From Saccharomycopsis phalli (lineage: Eukaryota > Ascomycota > Saccharomycetes > Ascoideales > Saccharomycopsidaceae), in the NCBI GenBank assembly GCA_020342235.1, contig CP073214.1, forward strand, positions 558,001-622,000: a DNA stretch of 64,000 nt, read 5' to 3'. Position 1 is the first letter of the stretch, and each line of letters opens with the position of its first letter. Below, piece after piece: positions 18,555 through 28,986 of the stretch. The notes beneath the pieces were generated by a model that worked only from the letters and a program-made list of their open reading frames with translations, had not been told where the DNA came from and did not search any database. The translations under genes were made by a program, and so were the position numbers.

Positions 18555-20090
18555 TCATAGTCGATGACCAGGCACCAAAGCAAATAAGCAAGACAATGCA
18601 GCACTTAATACGCATATTATTATCAAAACCCAGATGCTTCTCTTTGTGAGTAATCGTTTAACGTAAGGTTCCTTCAAGCGAATGAAGTGATGACTTCGCG
18701 TTGAAGCATTGCTTTCTGAGTAGCCTGCTAAACATAAAATAGGATCAAGCTTAAAAATAGCAGTCAATAATGCATATGCCCCAAAGAAAAAAGGAATGGT
18801 TACAGTGGCACGAGAATGCTTTGGCTTGTAGCCCAAGAAAATTAGGGTGTATCCTACCCAGAAGGCCGCAAAGAAGAAGAAGAAGCCCAACACCAATCTG
18901 ATATTGAAAGATTTGTTGGTAATGTTGTTCAATGCAACGCTCTTCAAAAAGTTTGGGAAGGCCTCGCGTTCCATTGCTTGGAACACGTAGTCTCTAGCCT
19001 CGTCAAACACCTCTGGGTCATCTCTCCCCTGCGTCTCGATAGCATTTCTGATTTGTCTGATAATTTTTTCCGGTAGCTGCAATTTCTTTTCCGAATTGTC
19101 TATGAAATAAGTCACCAAGATTCGTCTAGACGACAGTCTTAAATCCTCTCTCTTCACTTTAAAAGAGTTGAAATTCTTGCCATCCTCGCCTGTAAGTCGC
19201 TCAACTGTTTCAGGGGAAAACTTTAAATCCTCTGGTAAAGGAGGCGCATGCGCAAACGACGGATATTGGACTATAGAGTTTTTGTTGGACGTAGTGGACT
19301 GTGAGTATCTATTATAGGCCTTTTGTAGATCAGAGTAAACACTCTTAAGCATTTGTGTTTGGCTGTTGGTGTTACCACCGGTGTTACCACCGCTGACCGC
19401 ACTTAGCATGCCAGGGGTATTATCGCTAGAAGTGCTGTTCTCAATATCACTTTTCTGTAACTTCTCCAACAATTCACTGAATCGCTGATCATTAATAGGC
19501 TCGTCACCTCTCAAAAAAGAAGACAATCTTTTCGAGTTGTGTTCATCTAAGACACCTTCATTGATAAGGGCCTCCAATAGCACGGAAGACGAAATACTAT
19601 TCGTTTTAGGTAATCTGGTTCCCTCTGAATGGTAAGAATCAACTACTCGTGAGTTGACATTAGAATCAGAAGGCGTGTTCTGCTTGTCTGTCAAATTTCC
19701 TTTCTTCTCTCTTTCAGTTATTATTACACTTTCTCGTAATCCCTTGACATATTGTTTACAAAGAGCCAAGTGACTCACGACATCTATCCAAAAATCCAAA
19801 TAATCCACAGCGTGTTGTTCATCTCTCATGAACACGTAGAAGGACCAGAGGTCGACGGGCGCCTCCGTTTTCTTATTTAACACCTCAAACAAGGTAGGAA
19901 GACGGTTCAAACGCTCATTAGAGTAGAATGAATCTGTAAATGACGAGTTTGTCAATTCAGTATTCAAGGGGTTGTCGGTCAGATAGGTTTGGTTATTCAA
20001 CTTTTGGTTGTTCGTTTCTCGTATATCTGTTCCGCCGACATTAGGTACTATTATATCATTTGGCTGTTGGGAAGATCCTTGACTACCCAT
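18555..20090 (-). CDS. RAX1: RGS-domain bud-site selection protein
   Basis: 511 residues. An N-terminal RGS-like domain (LPTLFEVLNKKTEAPVDLW; VDYLDFWIDVVSHLALCKQY) is interrupted by a Ser/Asn/Gly-rich insert (about 140-290), then resumes (ETQGRDDPEVFDEARDYVF; MEREAFPNFLKS). Three C-terminal membrane segments follow: LVLGFFFFFAAFWVGYTLIF, TVTIPFFFGAYALLTAIF and SIWVLIIICVLSAALSCLF. This is the Rax1 plan (435 aa in S. cerevisiae). Rax1 with Rax2 marks cell poles for bipolar budding. The expanded insert is consistent with Candida-type orthologues. Start ATG at 20090. Confidence 0.85.
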   Translation of the reverse strand: MGSQGSSQQPNDIIVPNVGGTDIRETNNQKLNNQTYLTDNPLNTELTNSSFTDSFYSNERLNRLPTLFEVLNKKTEAPVDLWSFYVFMRDEQHAVDYLDFWIDVVSHLALCKQYVKGLRESVIITEREKKGNLTDKQNTPSDSNVNSRVVDSYHSEGTRLPKTNSISSSVLLEALINEGVLDEHNSKRLSSFLRGDEPINDQRFSELLEKLQKSDIENSTSSDNTPGMLSAVSGGNTGGNTNSQTQMLKSVYSDLQKAYNRYSQSTTSNKNSIVQYPSFAHAPPLPEDLKFSPETVERLTGEDGKNFNSFKVKREDLRLSSRRILVTYFIDNSEKKLQLPEKIIRQIRNAIETQGRDDPEVFDEARDYVFQAMEREAFPNFLKSVALNNITNKSFNIRLVLGFFFFFAAFWVGYTLIFLGYKPKHSRATVTIPFFFGAYALLTAIFKLDPILCLAGYSESNASTRSHHFIRLKEPYVKRLLTKRSIWVLIIICVLSAALSCLFALVPGHRL

Positions 20091-20956
20091 TTTATGACCA
20101 ACAAATAGTAAATGATGTTATTATCGGCCAGGAAAATGTTTGTTGCTCGCACAGGTGTATAAATTCTCTTGGTAAAATAACAGCGAAAAAAAAAGTCGTC
20201 TAAAAAACAAGGAAAAAAGGGTGCCACATTTGGCAGCTACTCGAAACTAGATTGGGAATGTGTTTACTATTTACTGTTTCGGGACAATCTTGTAGAAACA
20301 CGTGTCCTTGGCCGGGTAGTATTGAATATTGTATGGGGTTTTGTTAATGTAACGGTACTGATACCTCTGGTAATGGGAGACTACTTGGCGCATTTTGCAT
20401 TTTATGATTAAGGCATGTTCCAAATTACTCTGGTTTGAGACCAAAACGTAACTGATTTACAAGCGTCAACTCCAGTAGTTGATCGTGTTTTAGAAGAGTT
20501 TAGTGTCGATAACTGATCTTTGGTATATACAAGGGACATATGCTAACAAACTATATAGACCGCTATTGATTTAGGTAACTCGACTAATACAAACAATGTA
20601 AATAACAGTGGGTGTATATAGGGGAGGACACATAAACATCGCCGTTGGGTAATATTAAATAAAACTATAATGACTCCACTTATTGTTATTACGTAAGAAA
20701 GCAATTGCGCGTTTGCGCTGACCAAAGAAACGCTATTCCAAGTGTAGAACAGCTAATTTCAATCTACTGATCTGATGATCTAACATAGTCTCACTGTCTT
20801 GCCTCGCGAAATGTTAACGTGGCGTTGTTAGCGTGTGGTAACCGTCCAAAATGCATAAACATGCAGCACGCTATTTTTAGCTTAATGAGGCGCAACCAGC
20901 AAAAAGATTCTCCTTACCTTGGATGATGTCAGATTAAAGTGCGTAAAGTAATTTTC
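20091..20956. other. 866 bp intergenic region between RTC5 and RAX1
   Basis: Upstream of RAX1 (minus strand) and downstream of RTC5. A GC-poor region with poly-A near 20188 and a CACGTG at about 20300. No ORF above about 60 codons and no RNA gene were recognised. Confidence 0.5.
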
Positions 20957-22798
20957 TTACACACTTCCACCACTGGTATTATTGTTACCCACCAATCCGG
21001 CCATTTCTAGAAACGCTCTATCTTCGCCTAGGTTTTTCAAATTCACTCTGTTTCTTCTTTCCGCTTCCCTCTCTTCCCATTCCCACTTGGCCAATTGTTC
21101 CTTCAATACCAGATCGTTACCTATTCCCAATACTTCTATTTCTTTTACCACAAACTTATCATCGTAAATCTCGTCCAGTGTATATATAGATCCTTTTTCA
21201 AAATCCCCGCCCAATGCCAAATGCCTGAAGCACGCGAATTCCAAATTAGCGTCAATGACTAAAGAGACATTCCCGGGTTGATACTTCAAGGAGTTGCTCT
21301 TAATCAAGGGTTGATTACTGCCAAATCCAATACCACCGCCATTTGTATTGAAATATGCAAATTTGTCTCCCGTCAGCCTACCTTTGAATACAATCTGTCT
21401 TTGAGCCAACTGAAATAGCTTCATAGAGCAGTTTCCAAAGTAGTTTTTATTACTCTTCCTCCAGGGCTCACTCACATAGGCGCCATATAATACAGTTTCC
21501 CCTAGAACTTTTTCTGGGAATTGTTGACCATGCATTGAAGGATAGGAGGCATTAAACCTGGCGAACTTCGCGCTCTGCTCACTGTACTTGGAAGGATTCA
21601 ATATTCGTTTCCCTGAAACTAACAATACAGAAGGTGCATTCCAGTTGAATACCTTATACTCAAAACTCTTCATCGAAAAACCAGCCAGGGATCCAACGTA
21701 TAGCTTCCTGCAGTTCTTAATGGCCATATCACTGTAAATGGAAGACTCCGGAGAGTCTTCAGTAGTAAAAGAAAGAAAGGTGGAAATCTGGGCAAAAGCT
21801 GCATCAGTCAATAGTCTAGTGTAGTTGTGTGGCTCAAATCTTAGTTCTTTGTCGGTATAGTTGAGCCCAAGAATATAGTTATTGATATTTTCAAAGATGA
21901 ACGGACAAGTCCCAGTAATAATTTTGGTAAAATTAGAATAATTGACTACTGAGTCTTTATCAAGCAATTTTCTGGTGTCCTCCGCCTTGTAATCAAAAGA
22001 TTTTATCAAATGGAACGCATTAACTTTAAAGTCATTATAGCTGGCTTCTATATTGGCTCTCATTTTGTAATTGATCATGGGAATCAATTTGTCAAAGTGG
22101 CTTTCTAACGAAATAGATTCCGACACCGAAGCTTGTAGAATGAATAATAGCGTAAAAAAGTTCAACAAGTAAGTGGTAGGTACACTATTAAGTGTGATGT
22201 CGACAGAATTAAAAGAAGTTATCAATTTCATTCGACTCCAATTAGAGCTTTCAATTTCATACTTCAGCTCCACCTCACCCAGTTTTTCATTATATTCCTC
22301 ATGGGAAATTTTCTCGCTATTACCTGTCATGCATCTCATATTACCATCGCCAAAGCCCACAATCGAAAGGCAAATGAATATCAAATCTTGAAATGCATAA
22401 TGAGAACCTAGTAAATTTTTTCTCTTCTTAGTGGAAAGTAAAACAAGCAACTTTAATAGCTCGCCGTAGTTAAAGTACTCGATCTCCAATTTCGTTGGTT
22501 TGATGACAGGAAAGGTTGTCAATACCTTGAGAAACTTGTAAAAGATATTGAAAATAGGATACTCAGGTTTCAATTTAAAGTAGCAATTTAGCTGTTCCAA
22601 AGAAATCAAAGCACGAGCCTTCTCCTCGATTGTGGAGCCTTCCACTTTAAACTGTGTCTCCAATAAATGCAATTCATATGCTGTAAACTGAGCAGCACAA
22701 CACTTTATAAACATAATGTGTACTTCATACTCAGTCGCATATTTCTGTCGGCCATTTTCCTCGTGGGAAGTATCACCAGTACTGCTAGTCTGTCCCAT
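20957..22798 (-). CDS. RTC5: TLDc-domain protein, N-myristoylation signal
   Basis: 613 residues. It starts MGQTSS (a myristoylation-type N-terminus, as in S. cerevisiae Rtc5 MGQSSS). The TLDc domain covers the C-terminal half: RKLYVGSLAGFSMKSFEYKV, FNWNAPSVLLVSG, AYVSEPWRKSNKNYFGN, YFNTNGGGIGFGSNQPLIK and PGNVSLVIDANLEFACFRH. The tail LKNLGEDRAFLEMAGLVG is nearly identical to Rtc5. TLDc proteins bind the V-ATPase; Rtc5 promotes V-ATPase disassembly at the vacuole. Start ATG at 22798 with a palindromic E-box 49 bp upstream. Confidence 0.92.
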   Translation of the reverse strand: MGQTSSTGDTSHEENGRQKYATEYEVHIMFIKCCAAQFTAYELHLLETQFKVEGSTIEEKARALISLEQLNCYFKLKPEYPIFNIFYKFLKVLTTFPVIKPTKLEIEYFNYGELLKLLVLLSTKKRKNLLGSHYAFQDLIFICLSIVGFGDGNMRCMTGNSEKISHEEYNEKLGEVELKYEIESSNWSRMKLITSFNSVDITLNSVPTTYLLNFFTLLFILQASVSESISLESHFDKLIPMINYKMRANIEASYNDFKVNAFHLIKSFDYKAEDTRKLLDKDSVVNYSNFTKIITGTCPFIFENINNYILGLNYTDKELRFEPHNYTRLLTDAAFAQISTFLSFTTEDSPESSIYSDMAIKNCRKLYVGSLAGFSMKSFEYKVFNWNAPSVLLVSGKRILNPSKYSEQSAKFARFNASYPSMHGQQFPEKVLGETVLYGAYVSEPWRKSNKNYFGNCSMKLFQLAQRQIVFKGRLTGDKFAYFNTNGGGIGFGSNQPLIKSNSLKYQPGNVSLVIDANLEFACFRHLALGGDFEKGSIYTLDEIYDDKFVVKEIEVLGIGNDLVLKEQLAKWEWEEREAERRNRVNLKNLGEDRAFLEMAGLVGNNNTSGGSV

Positions 22799-22846
22799 TG
22801 GAGAAAAGGCAAGGAACTATAAGCAAAGGTTTAATGTCATCACTTA

Positions 22847-22856
22847 ATCACGTGAT
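22847..22856. promoter_or_regulatory. Palindromic E-box ATCACGTGAT upstream of RTC5
   Basis: ATCACGTGAT, 49 bp upstream of the RTC5 ATG on the minus strand. A Cbf1/Pho4/Tye7-type site. The flanking TCACGTGA form is the one preferred by Cbf1. Confidence 0.5.
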
Positions 22857-22937
22857 AATATAATCATGTATGTCATCTGGATCTCAGTGCGACATTACGA
22901 ATTTCGATATTTTAATTATCAAAAAGACATTACATTC

Positions 22938-23663
22938 CTAAATTACATTGAACCCGGCCGATAGTGAGAAATTATCGTCTGCATGGGAAGTGCCATCTTT
23001 CTTCTCAGACTTTTTCTTTTTCTTCTTTTTCTTCTCCTTTTTGGAGCCGTCACCAAATAGATCTTCAAAATAATTGGAGGCAGATCTCTTTTTTGACTTT
23101 GTCACGGGAATTTCCATCACTGGGTCCTTTTTTATAACCTCTTGAGTTATTGTTAGTACTTCGCCGACATCTTCACTTGTATTAGGCACGATAATCGGCT
23201 CCTGTACTGCCAGCACCAGGGATTCATGATTGGTTAGTTTATTGGCTTCGTCATATATCTTGGATAGTATACTAAGCAAAGTGAAACCTACCGTAATGTA
23301 CTGAGCCGTTGCCAAGATGCCATGGAAATCTCTTCGAGCCTTTGGTACCACTGATTTAACAATATATGAAGCAAGTGCATCTACCTTAGTTTTCCGTCTT
23401 TCAATGACAGGTAGCTGTTCTGCATAGAATTTTTTTATAGTCCTCTGCTTTTGGAGTTTTGATAACTTCAAGTTTGACGTCTCAATTAGCTCGTTCATGT
23501 CTGCGATTAAAATTAGCAACTTTCGAGTGAGTCGGTGAAGCTCAGAAACTTTTGACCACCACTGTGCATTGCGATGCTGATTCTTATTTCGAACATACAA
23601 TAAATGTAGTAGGCTGTATTCATTGTAGAGCACTTTTTCCTCGAGTTGAGCTGGAAATTCCAT
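22938..23663 (-). CDS. RMP1: RNase MRP-specific protein subunit
   Basis: 241 residues from the ATG at 23663. The signature YNEYSLLHLLYVRNKNQHR with AQWW matches Rmp1 (EYRLILLLNHRNKNQHR in S. cerevisiae). A second conserved block around ARRDFHGILATAQYITVGFTLL is present. The C-terminus is polylysine (KKEKKKKKKKK), also as in Rmp1. It is the protein unique to RNase MRP versus RNase P, for rRNA ITS1 cleavage and CLB2 mRNA turnover. The frame stays open for 63 more codons upstream with an ATG further out, but that part has no similarity and the S. cerevisiae start corresponds to 23663. A longer N-terminus cannot be excluded. Confidence 0.85.
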   Translation of the reverse strand: MEFPAQLEEKVLYNEYSLLHLLYVRNKNQHRNAQWWSKVSELHRLTRKLLILIADMNELIETSNLKLSKLQKQRTIKKFYAEQLPVIERRKTKVDALASYIVKSVVPKARRDFHGILATAQYITVGFTLLSILSKIYDEANKLTNHESLVLAVQEPIIVPNTSEDVGEVLTITQEVIKKDPVMEIPVTKSKKRSASNYFEDLFGDGSKKEKKKKKKKKSEKKDGTSHADDNFSLSAGFNVI

Positions 23664-25349
23664 GCTACTTACACTACATTGAAATTTTACAGGTAGCCCA
23701 TCGTCCAGGGTAACTTCTGCCAGAGACGATATACTACAGTATCTCACTTGAGACTGCAGTGTCCAAATCATGTGGATAAAATATACTGTAATGCGGAAAT
23801 TGTCTTTTAAGGAGTAGAATCTTTTAAGAGAATGAAGATTTGCAGGATCCACTAGTTCATGTATACTGGCAAGACAACAAGCCCTCTAGTGAGAAGCCAT
23901 ATTTGGTAAAGTAGTCATGTTGTGTGTTGCAAGCTGGAGATTGAAGTGATGGTAGTGATTATCGGGCAGGGGTATCTTCTGTACGGTCCTTGTATGATTA
24001 AGGTAGCCCAAATTAGACATTTTTAACCTAGTAGCTGCCATAATGGTAATTCATGTTTTTGGAGCCGAACTTTGGCCATTTTTTATCAATGACTTGTCGA
24101 AAGACGCCTTCAACTTCAGCCCTAAGATCAAACATCACTAGGATGCAATCTCGTAATTGAGTGCCAAATGTAGCGGTCTGGTCATTTACTGTGCTTTTAT
24201 CAATCTAACTGACAAGTTGGCCCTGAATAAGAGTTGTAGCATGCCGCATTGGATACTGGTCCTAACCGGTGTATGTTTTTATAATATACGACATTGGATA
24301 TTATGTACTTCTCTTTAAAATCCATGGAGAAGAATACGACCAAATATAGTATGGTATTGCTAGTGAAAAAAAGCCTCGGGATTCTCGATTGGCATGAACA
24401 CAGAGGATAGTTCAAGTACATACAACATGTTACACTTGAAACTCAAAAGTATAAAATACTCTTTAACTTACTACGACGATGTGTTCTAGGAAATAGTAAT
24501 CAAACAGGTGGCGACAAAACTCTTTGGAAATATCCCAATGGAGAATCTTTTCTGGGTGTTCCATGCAACCCAAAAAGATAAGCTTCATTCATGTATGTAT
24601 AGATCGGCTATCAGTTCATGATAGCGTCTCTTCCCATTTGCGTATTCGTGGATCCAAATACCATACCCAGTTAATACGCAAAGGAGGAGGAGTCGAAGAA
24701 TATGGAAAATTAACAAGTGTTAGTTGGGCTGGTTGAAACTGGTGACAAGTAAAGGGGATAGATCAGGTACTTTCCCTTACGGGCACTAAACACAAACTTT
24801 TGGATTTGACTCTTGGGGCTAGACTAATAGGAGACTAGCAGGTAAAATGTATATCAAAAGGTCTGTCAGCAGCTGATCTAACAGCAAGGAATAACTTTAT
24901 TGAATATTGATTATTCTGATTTTGTAATGGATTCCTATATCGATTTATAAATCATGCGGTCACTGCATATTTGATGCTGATTGGTATGTGCTATTTTGTT
25001 TTGCATGCTATAAAATTTTAATAGCCGGAATGTAGCTTCTTACCCTTGGATATTAACTTCAAGACCACCGCGGCGTGAATTTAAATATCTCTTATTTTGG
25101 TTGCTTCCTTGCTTCCGATAATTATCCATAGAACCTTTCGTAGCATTATTCCCTGTAAACACAATGTCTAAATCAGATGGAATCTCATATGCCAACGTAT
25201 AGTCACTTACTTACACCAGCTAGTTAGCTCTAGCCACACAAAACGACAGAAACTGAATTCTTAATTAAGGCTGTTAATTATTTCTATATAATTACCAAAT
25301 CGGCATGTCCATCATTCTCCAATATCTTCGAAAATTAGTATACATATTA
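23664..25349. other. 1.7 kb intergenic region between RMP1 and the bHLH gene
   Basis: Mostly AT-rich. The first ~190 bp are an open upstream extension of the RMP1 frame. Small ORFs of about 70 codons (24200-24421 minus, 24524-24736 plus) have no recognisable similarity or codon bias. No tRNA B-box or terminal-repeat element was identified. Confidence 0.5.
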
Positions 25350-27806
25350 TCAACTGTCCAATCCGCTTACTTTTATTCCAAGAGCCACCAACTTGTCACA
25401 AATATCAGATTTTAATTCTGCGCTCAAGTCATTAATATTCTTTGTGACGGGAGTTTTTGTCCCAATCCAAAATCTTAATCTTGCTATTAATTTTTCAACA
25501 TTTTCACTGTTTATCATACTAATCTCTTTGTTTGAAATTTCCATAAGAACAGAAAATATAGAAACAAAAGTTAGTAATGTCACTTGTTGTCTGTTATACA
25601 TGTCAGTGTAGCACATCAACTTTTCTAAGTGCGACTCTATTATGTAATCGTCGTTGGTGCTCAAATCAGTGAGAATCAATGAAGCAGTGGAGGATAAAAA
25701 TACTTCACCATTTAACTTCACATTGTTGGTGTTGTTGTTTAACTTATTGGTGTTATTCATCACCGCCATGGTTTTCTCGACAATCTTCAAAGTCTCTGAA
25801 GTAAGACTATTATCTATGACAGTCTTGAATAACTGGATTCGAAGTTTGACAACCGATTGATCCGCTACCAAATTTTCAAGGAACTGTAGTCGTTTAAGTG
25901 TAGTTTGTTTGGCACTGGTATCTCCTTCAATTAGATACTTCTTTAGGAACTGAATTTCGCATTCCCTTAACAACTCATTGGCTCCGAGCGATTTGATGAA
26001 ATTGATCAAATCTGCATTGACAATTTTGTCGTTTAGAATCTCTTCAAAACTGCTGTCATTGCCTCCTTTATGGACGTTATAGTTTATCGAATTTTTGCAG
26101 AAAAAGGCATTGAACGCTCTAATGACAAGATCCTTGGATTTCATTAATTCCGCCAATTCTTGAATTATTGGATCCTTGCGGGAAATATTTATTTTGGGGG
26201 TGATGTATCTGATCGGATTAAATGTGATCTCAATCACCTTGCGGAGAATTGTTTCCAAGAGGTATAATCGAGTGTCAGCCGTGCAATCGTACTTTAGGAG
26301 TTCCAAGTAATTAAATATTAAATGCGATACTGCCTTTTTCTCGCCATTGAAGTATCTCCCGTTGATGTTACTTATGCATTTGATAATTTCATATTTGTCG
26401 GCGATTAATGGCTTCCAGCCAAGTCGAGCCGAAATAACGTCGGCTAATAACTTCACCCATGAGACCAAAGAGTGGTTCTTGGTACGGACATTCACCTTCG
26501 GTTTAGGGCTAGACTCTCTGATCTTGTTGATCAAAGGTCCAAGTAGGATGCTCAACGAATACAATATCGTGATTAATTTGGCTAGATTAGCTAACAAATT
26601 GCCACCTGGAACTCCGTACAAGCCTCTGAAGTCGTTAGGATTATTTACGTTGTTGTTCATCATTGAGTTTCCGGCCATCATAATCATTCCCCCGACCATT
26701 ACTCTTCCGGCGGCACCCAACTGGAATCCGACATTGCTTCTATTATTATCACCTGGATTACCTGTATTGTTTATATTGTTGTTATCCATGGTTTCATTCG
26801 GAAACTCGTACTCGTTATGAGGTGGAGCAAGGCCCATTTGAGAAGGCGGCTGCGGTCCATATTGAAACGGTTGGTTTTGTACTTGCTGGCTAAACATCGG
26901 TTGGTGTTCAGGCAGAAATATCGGGTATCCTCTCTCACTGATTTGATGATTAGGTTTTCCTCTTCGTCGCAACTCGTCGCTTTCGAGCGGTAATTTGTGC
27001 TCGTTCGAGTAAAAGTCCTTTAATTCCCTGTTCTCCTTCATCAACATCCGGTTTTTTTTCTCCAAATGCTGTATGTATTCCACCGCCTTGGTGAGAACCG
27101 ACGCCTTATTCAATTTTAACGCCGGTGTAAGACCATCAAGGTCGACATTGGACTTTTCTGTCGCACCATGGACAGCAACCCGCAAGGAGGGCACTGCGTC
27201 ACGAAGAGCCACGATTTTCGCATTTATATTAGTCCGGTATTTCTTCTCAACCATATTATGAATGGCTCTAGTCTTCTTGGGCTTTTTAAAGTCGGCTGAC
27301 TTGCTTTCCTTGTTTAGCTTGGGTGAAGTCTCCTGCTTTACCCTCACTGCATTGCTCAACTCTGCGTTACTCCCAAATTTTCTGCCAAACCCACTCAAGG
27401 GATCAAGAGGCATGTTCTGATCTTCCTGATTAACCCTAGGGTACTCATTGCCAATAGGGTTCGCTATCACCGGCATCTGTGCTGACTCGTAACCGGAAGA
27501 CGCCAATCCGCCACCAGGCCCATTAAATAGCATCTTATGCTCCTGCCAATCAGTGGAAGGCACATCGGAACTCTGATCCGACGTTGGCAGAACATTTTTC
27601 TCAATCTCATAAATATTCATCATTGGAGCGGAGTTCAGTACCGAATTTGTGCTTGGATGGGTACCAGCAGCACCTGAATACAGGTGATACTTGGAGTTAA
27701 AGTTGGCATCTCCAGTGTTGGCTGTCTGAATACTGGAATTCGTGGAGATGTTAAGAGCGGTATTATTGCTTTGATATGGGATTTCACCGAAATCATAGCC
27801 CTCCAT
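25350..27806 (-). CDS. CPH2: SREBP-like bHLH transcription factor (CPH2/HMS1 family)
   Basis: 818 residues from the ATG at 27806. The N-terminal ~180 residues are Asn/Ser-rich. The bHLH (about 180-265) has the SREBP-specific Tyr in MVEKKYRTNINAKIVALRD, followed by LKLNKASVLTKAVEYIQHLE and a leucine-zipper-like extension. After an Asn/Gly/Met-rich linker a hydrophobic stretch, LLANLAKLITILYSLSILLG, could be a membrane segment. The rest matches the fungal SREBP C-terminal (DUF2014) domain. In Candida this family (Cph2, Hms1) controls filamentation and metabolism rather than sterol synthesis. Cph2 is favoured on length (about 850 aa), but Hms1 is not excluded. The frame is open 9 codons further upstream without an ATG. 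Confidence 0.7.
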   Translation of the reverse strand: MEGYDFGEIPYQSNNTALNISTNSSIQTANTGDANFNSKYHLYSGAAGTHPSTNSVLNSAPMMNIYEIEKNVLPTSDQSSDVPSTDWQEHKMLFNGPGGGLASSGYESAQMPVIANPIGNEYPRVNQEDQNMPLDPLSGFGRKFGSNAELSNAVRVKQETSPKLNKESKSADFKKPKKTRAIHNMVEKKYRTNINAKIVALRDAVPSLRVAVHGATEKSNVDLDGLTPALKLNKASVLTKAVEYIQHLEKKNRMLMKENRELKDFYSNEHKLPLESDELRRRGKPNHQISERGYPIFLPEHQPMFSQQVQNQPFQYGPQPPSQMGLAPPHNEYEFPNETMDNNNINNTGNPGDNNRSNVGFQLGAAGRVMVGGMIMMAGNSMMNNNVNNPNDFRGLYGVPGGNLLANLAKLITILYSLSILLGPLINKIRESSPKPKVNVRTKNHSLVSWVKLLADVISARLGWKPLIADKYEIIKCISNINGRYFNGEKKAVSHLIFNYLELLKYDCTADTRLYLLETILRKVIEITFNPIRYITPKINISRKDPIIQELAELMKSKDLVIRAFNAFFCKNSINYNVHKGGNDSSFEEILNDKIVNADLINFIKSLGANELLRECEIQFLKKYLIEGDTSAKQTTLKRLQFLENLVADQSVVKLRIQLFKTVIDNSLTSETLKIVEKTMAVMNNTNKLNNNTNNVKLNGEVFLSSTASLILTDLSTNDDYIIESHLEKLMCYTDMYNRQQVTLLTFVSIFSVLMEISNKEISMINSENVEKLIARLRFWIGTKTPVTKNINDLSAELKSDICDKLVALGIKVSGLDS

Positions 27807-28415
27807 GTTCAAGTGTTCCACTAGCCCAAACAAGATAAAAATTTAATTAAAAAATGTGACCTGTCAAATCGTAAGGGCTTGCAAAAGTAGGATACTATGT
27901 CTCAGATAGAAAAAAATTGCTAAAGTCAAATTATGAAAACCTGAAATCTAGAAACCCAGTAACAATGTTAAGGTTCATCTAATTTTTGAATTATGTTTTG
28001 TTTTTTGCTTTTTTGTGGAAGCCCAATTGCAATACAGGAATGCTAGGGTATTTTTGAGCCTAACCAGGTGACTATGGATCACATGAGAGTGTCCGATTTG
28101 ACAAAATCCGTATTCCGCATGAGGGGAAAAATGTGTAACAACGCGGCTTTTGCGCAGGTATGCAGGTAACCTACATGTAGTTTTTCCATATACTTGAGCC
28201 ACAGAGCCCTACACTGCAGTTTCCACAAGTGAATATTTACCCGTCTTTCCGTATGCTCGTTACTACAGCATCTGCTAAAAATATTAAATCAACAATTTCA
28301 CAAGTACATTACCGACCGCCCCGATACATAATTCTAATTATCTATTTTTCAACCGTTCCGTATCCTATGCAGAATCACATGCAAAAGCCGCTTCTTAAAC
28401 CTCAACCACATATAA
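27807..28415. other. 609 bp intergenic region
   Basis: Upstream of the bHLH gene and downstream of the YBL028C-like gene, both on the minus strand. AT-rich. No gene, tRNA or clear factor site recognised. Confidence 0.5.
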
Positions 28416-28700
28416 TTACTTCTTTTTGAAAACAAGCGCTGCTCTTCGCTTGTTCTTTTTAATATGATTTTTCTTGTAGGTGACATGTCGGCTATTTCTC
28501 CATCCACTGGTACTAACTTTCTTTGGATCTTCCTCCATAGCATCATCATTGACCTTCGATGACTTTTGTTTCTCCAACTGTTCCCTTAGTTTCACGGCTA
28601 TTCTCTTGGCTCTCTCTTCAACTACATTAACATAGTGACCACCTTTTCTCTTCACCAGTTTCGACTTTAATTTAGATTTGGATCTCAATGAATGGCCCAT
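28416..28700 (-). CDS. Small basic nucleolar protein, YBL028C/UPF0642 family
   Basis: 94 residues, strongly basic. MGHSLRSKSKLKSKLVKRK at the N-terminus and STSGWRNSRHVTYKK near the C-terminus match S. cerevisiae YBL028C (106 aa; MAKSLRAS and STSGWRDGRHHTYKK). YBL028C is nucleolar and co-purifies with pre-60S particles, so a role in large-subunit assembly is likely but unproven. It is divergent from RPL19 with 286 bp between the two ATGs. Confidence 0.85.
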   Translation of the reverse strand: MGHSLRSKSKLKSKLVKRKGGHYVNVVEERAKRIAVKLREQLEKQKSSKVNDDAMEEDPKKVSTSGWRNSRHVTYKKNHIKKNKRRAALVFKKK

Positions 28701-28792
28701 GTTATACTGTTACGAAAAAAAAAAATATGACAGACTAACTGCACCCAATACAGATTACAAAAGAACTATAAAAAAAACGATCATATGTTTAT

Positions 28793-28798
28793 CACGTG
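28793..28798. promoter_or_regulatory. CACGTG (Cbf1-type) site in the YBL028C/RPL19 divergent promoter
   Basis: ATCACGTGTA, 189 bp upstream of the RPL19 start and 92 bp upstream of the divergent gene. In Candida-clade yeasts Cbf1 and Tbf1 occupy ribosomal-protein promoters. A consensus Tbf1 TTAGGG motif was not found here. Confidence 0.5.
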
Positions 28799-28986
28799 TA
28801 TTTTATCCGGTTACCAATATGTTTACTTTTCACTGTCACGCAACAAGGAAAGTTTACGGTTGTGAGCCACGATAAAAGTGCTATGGAAAGTAGTCATGTG
28901 CCCTCATACACACTGCTACTGGCTGTTGGCAAAAAAAAAACTCAAGTCTAAAAATCTTTTCAAAGCTACAAGTAAGATAAAGTAAA

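Noticed and set aside
20912-20930. CCTTACCTTGG resembling the U1 snRNA 5' end
   Set aside because: Lacks the ATACTTACCT start and downstream U1 stem-loops.
23664-23852. N-terminal extension of RMP1
   Set aside because: Open but without similarity. The Rmp1 family starts close to the ATG at 23663. Kept only as a possibility.
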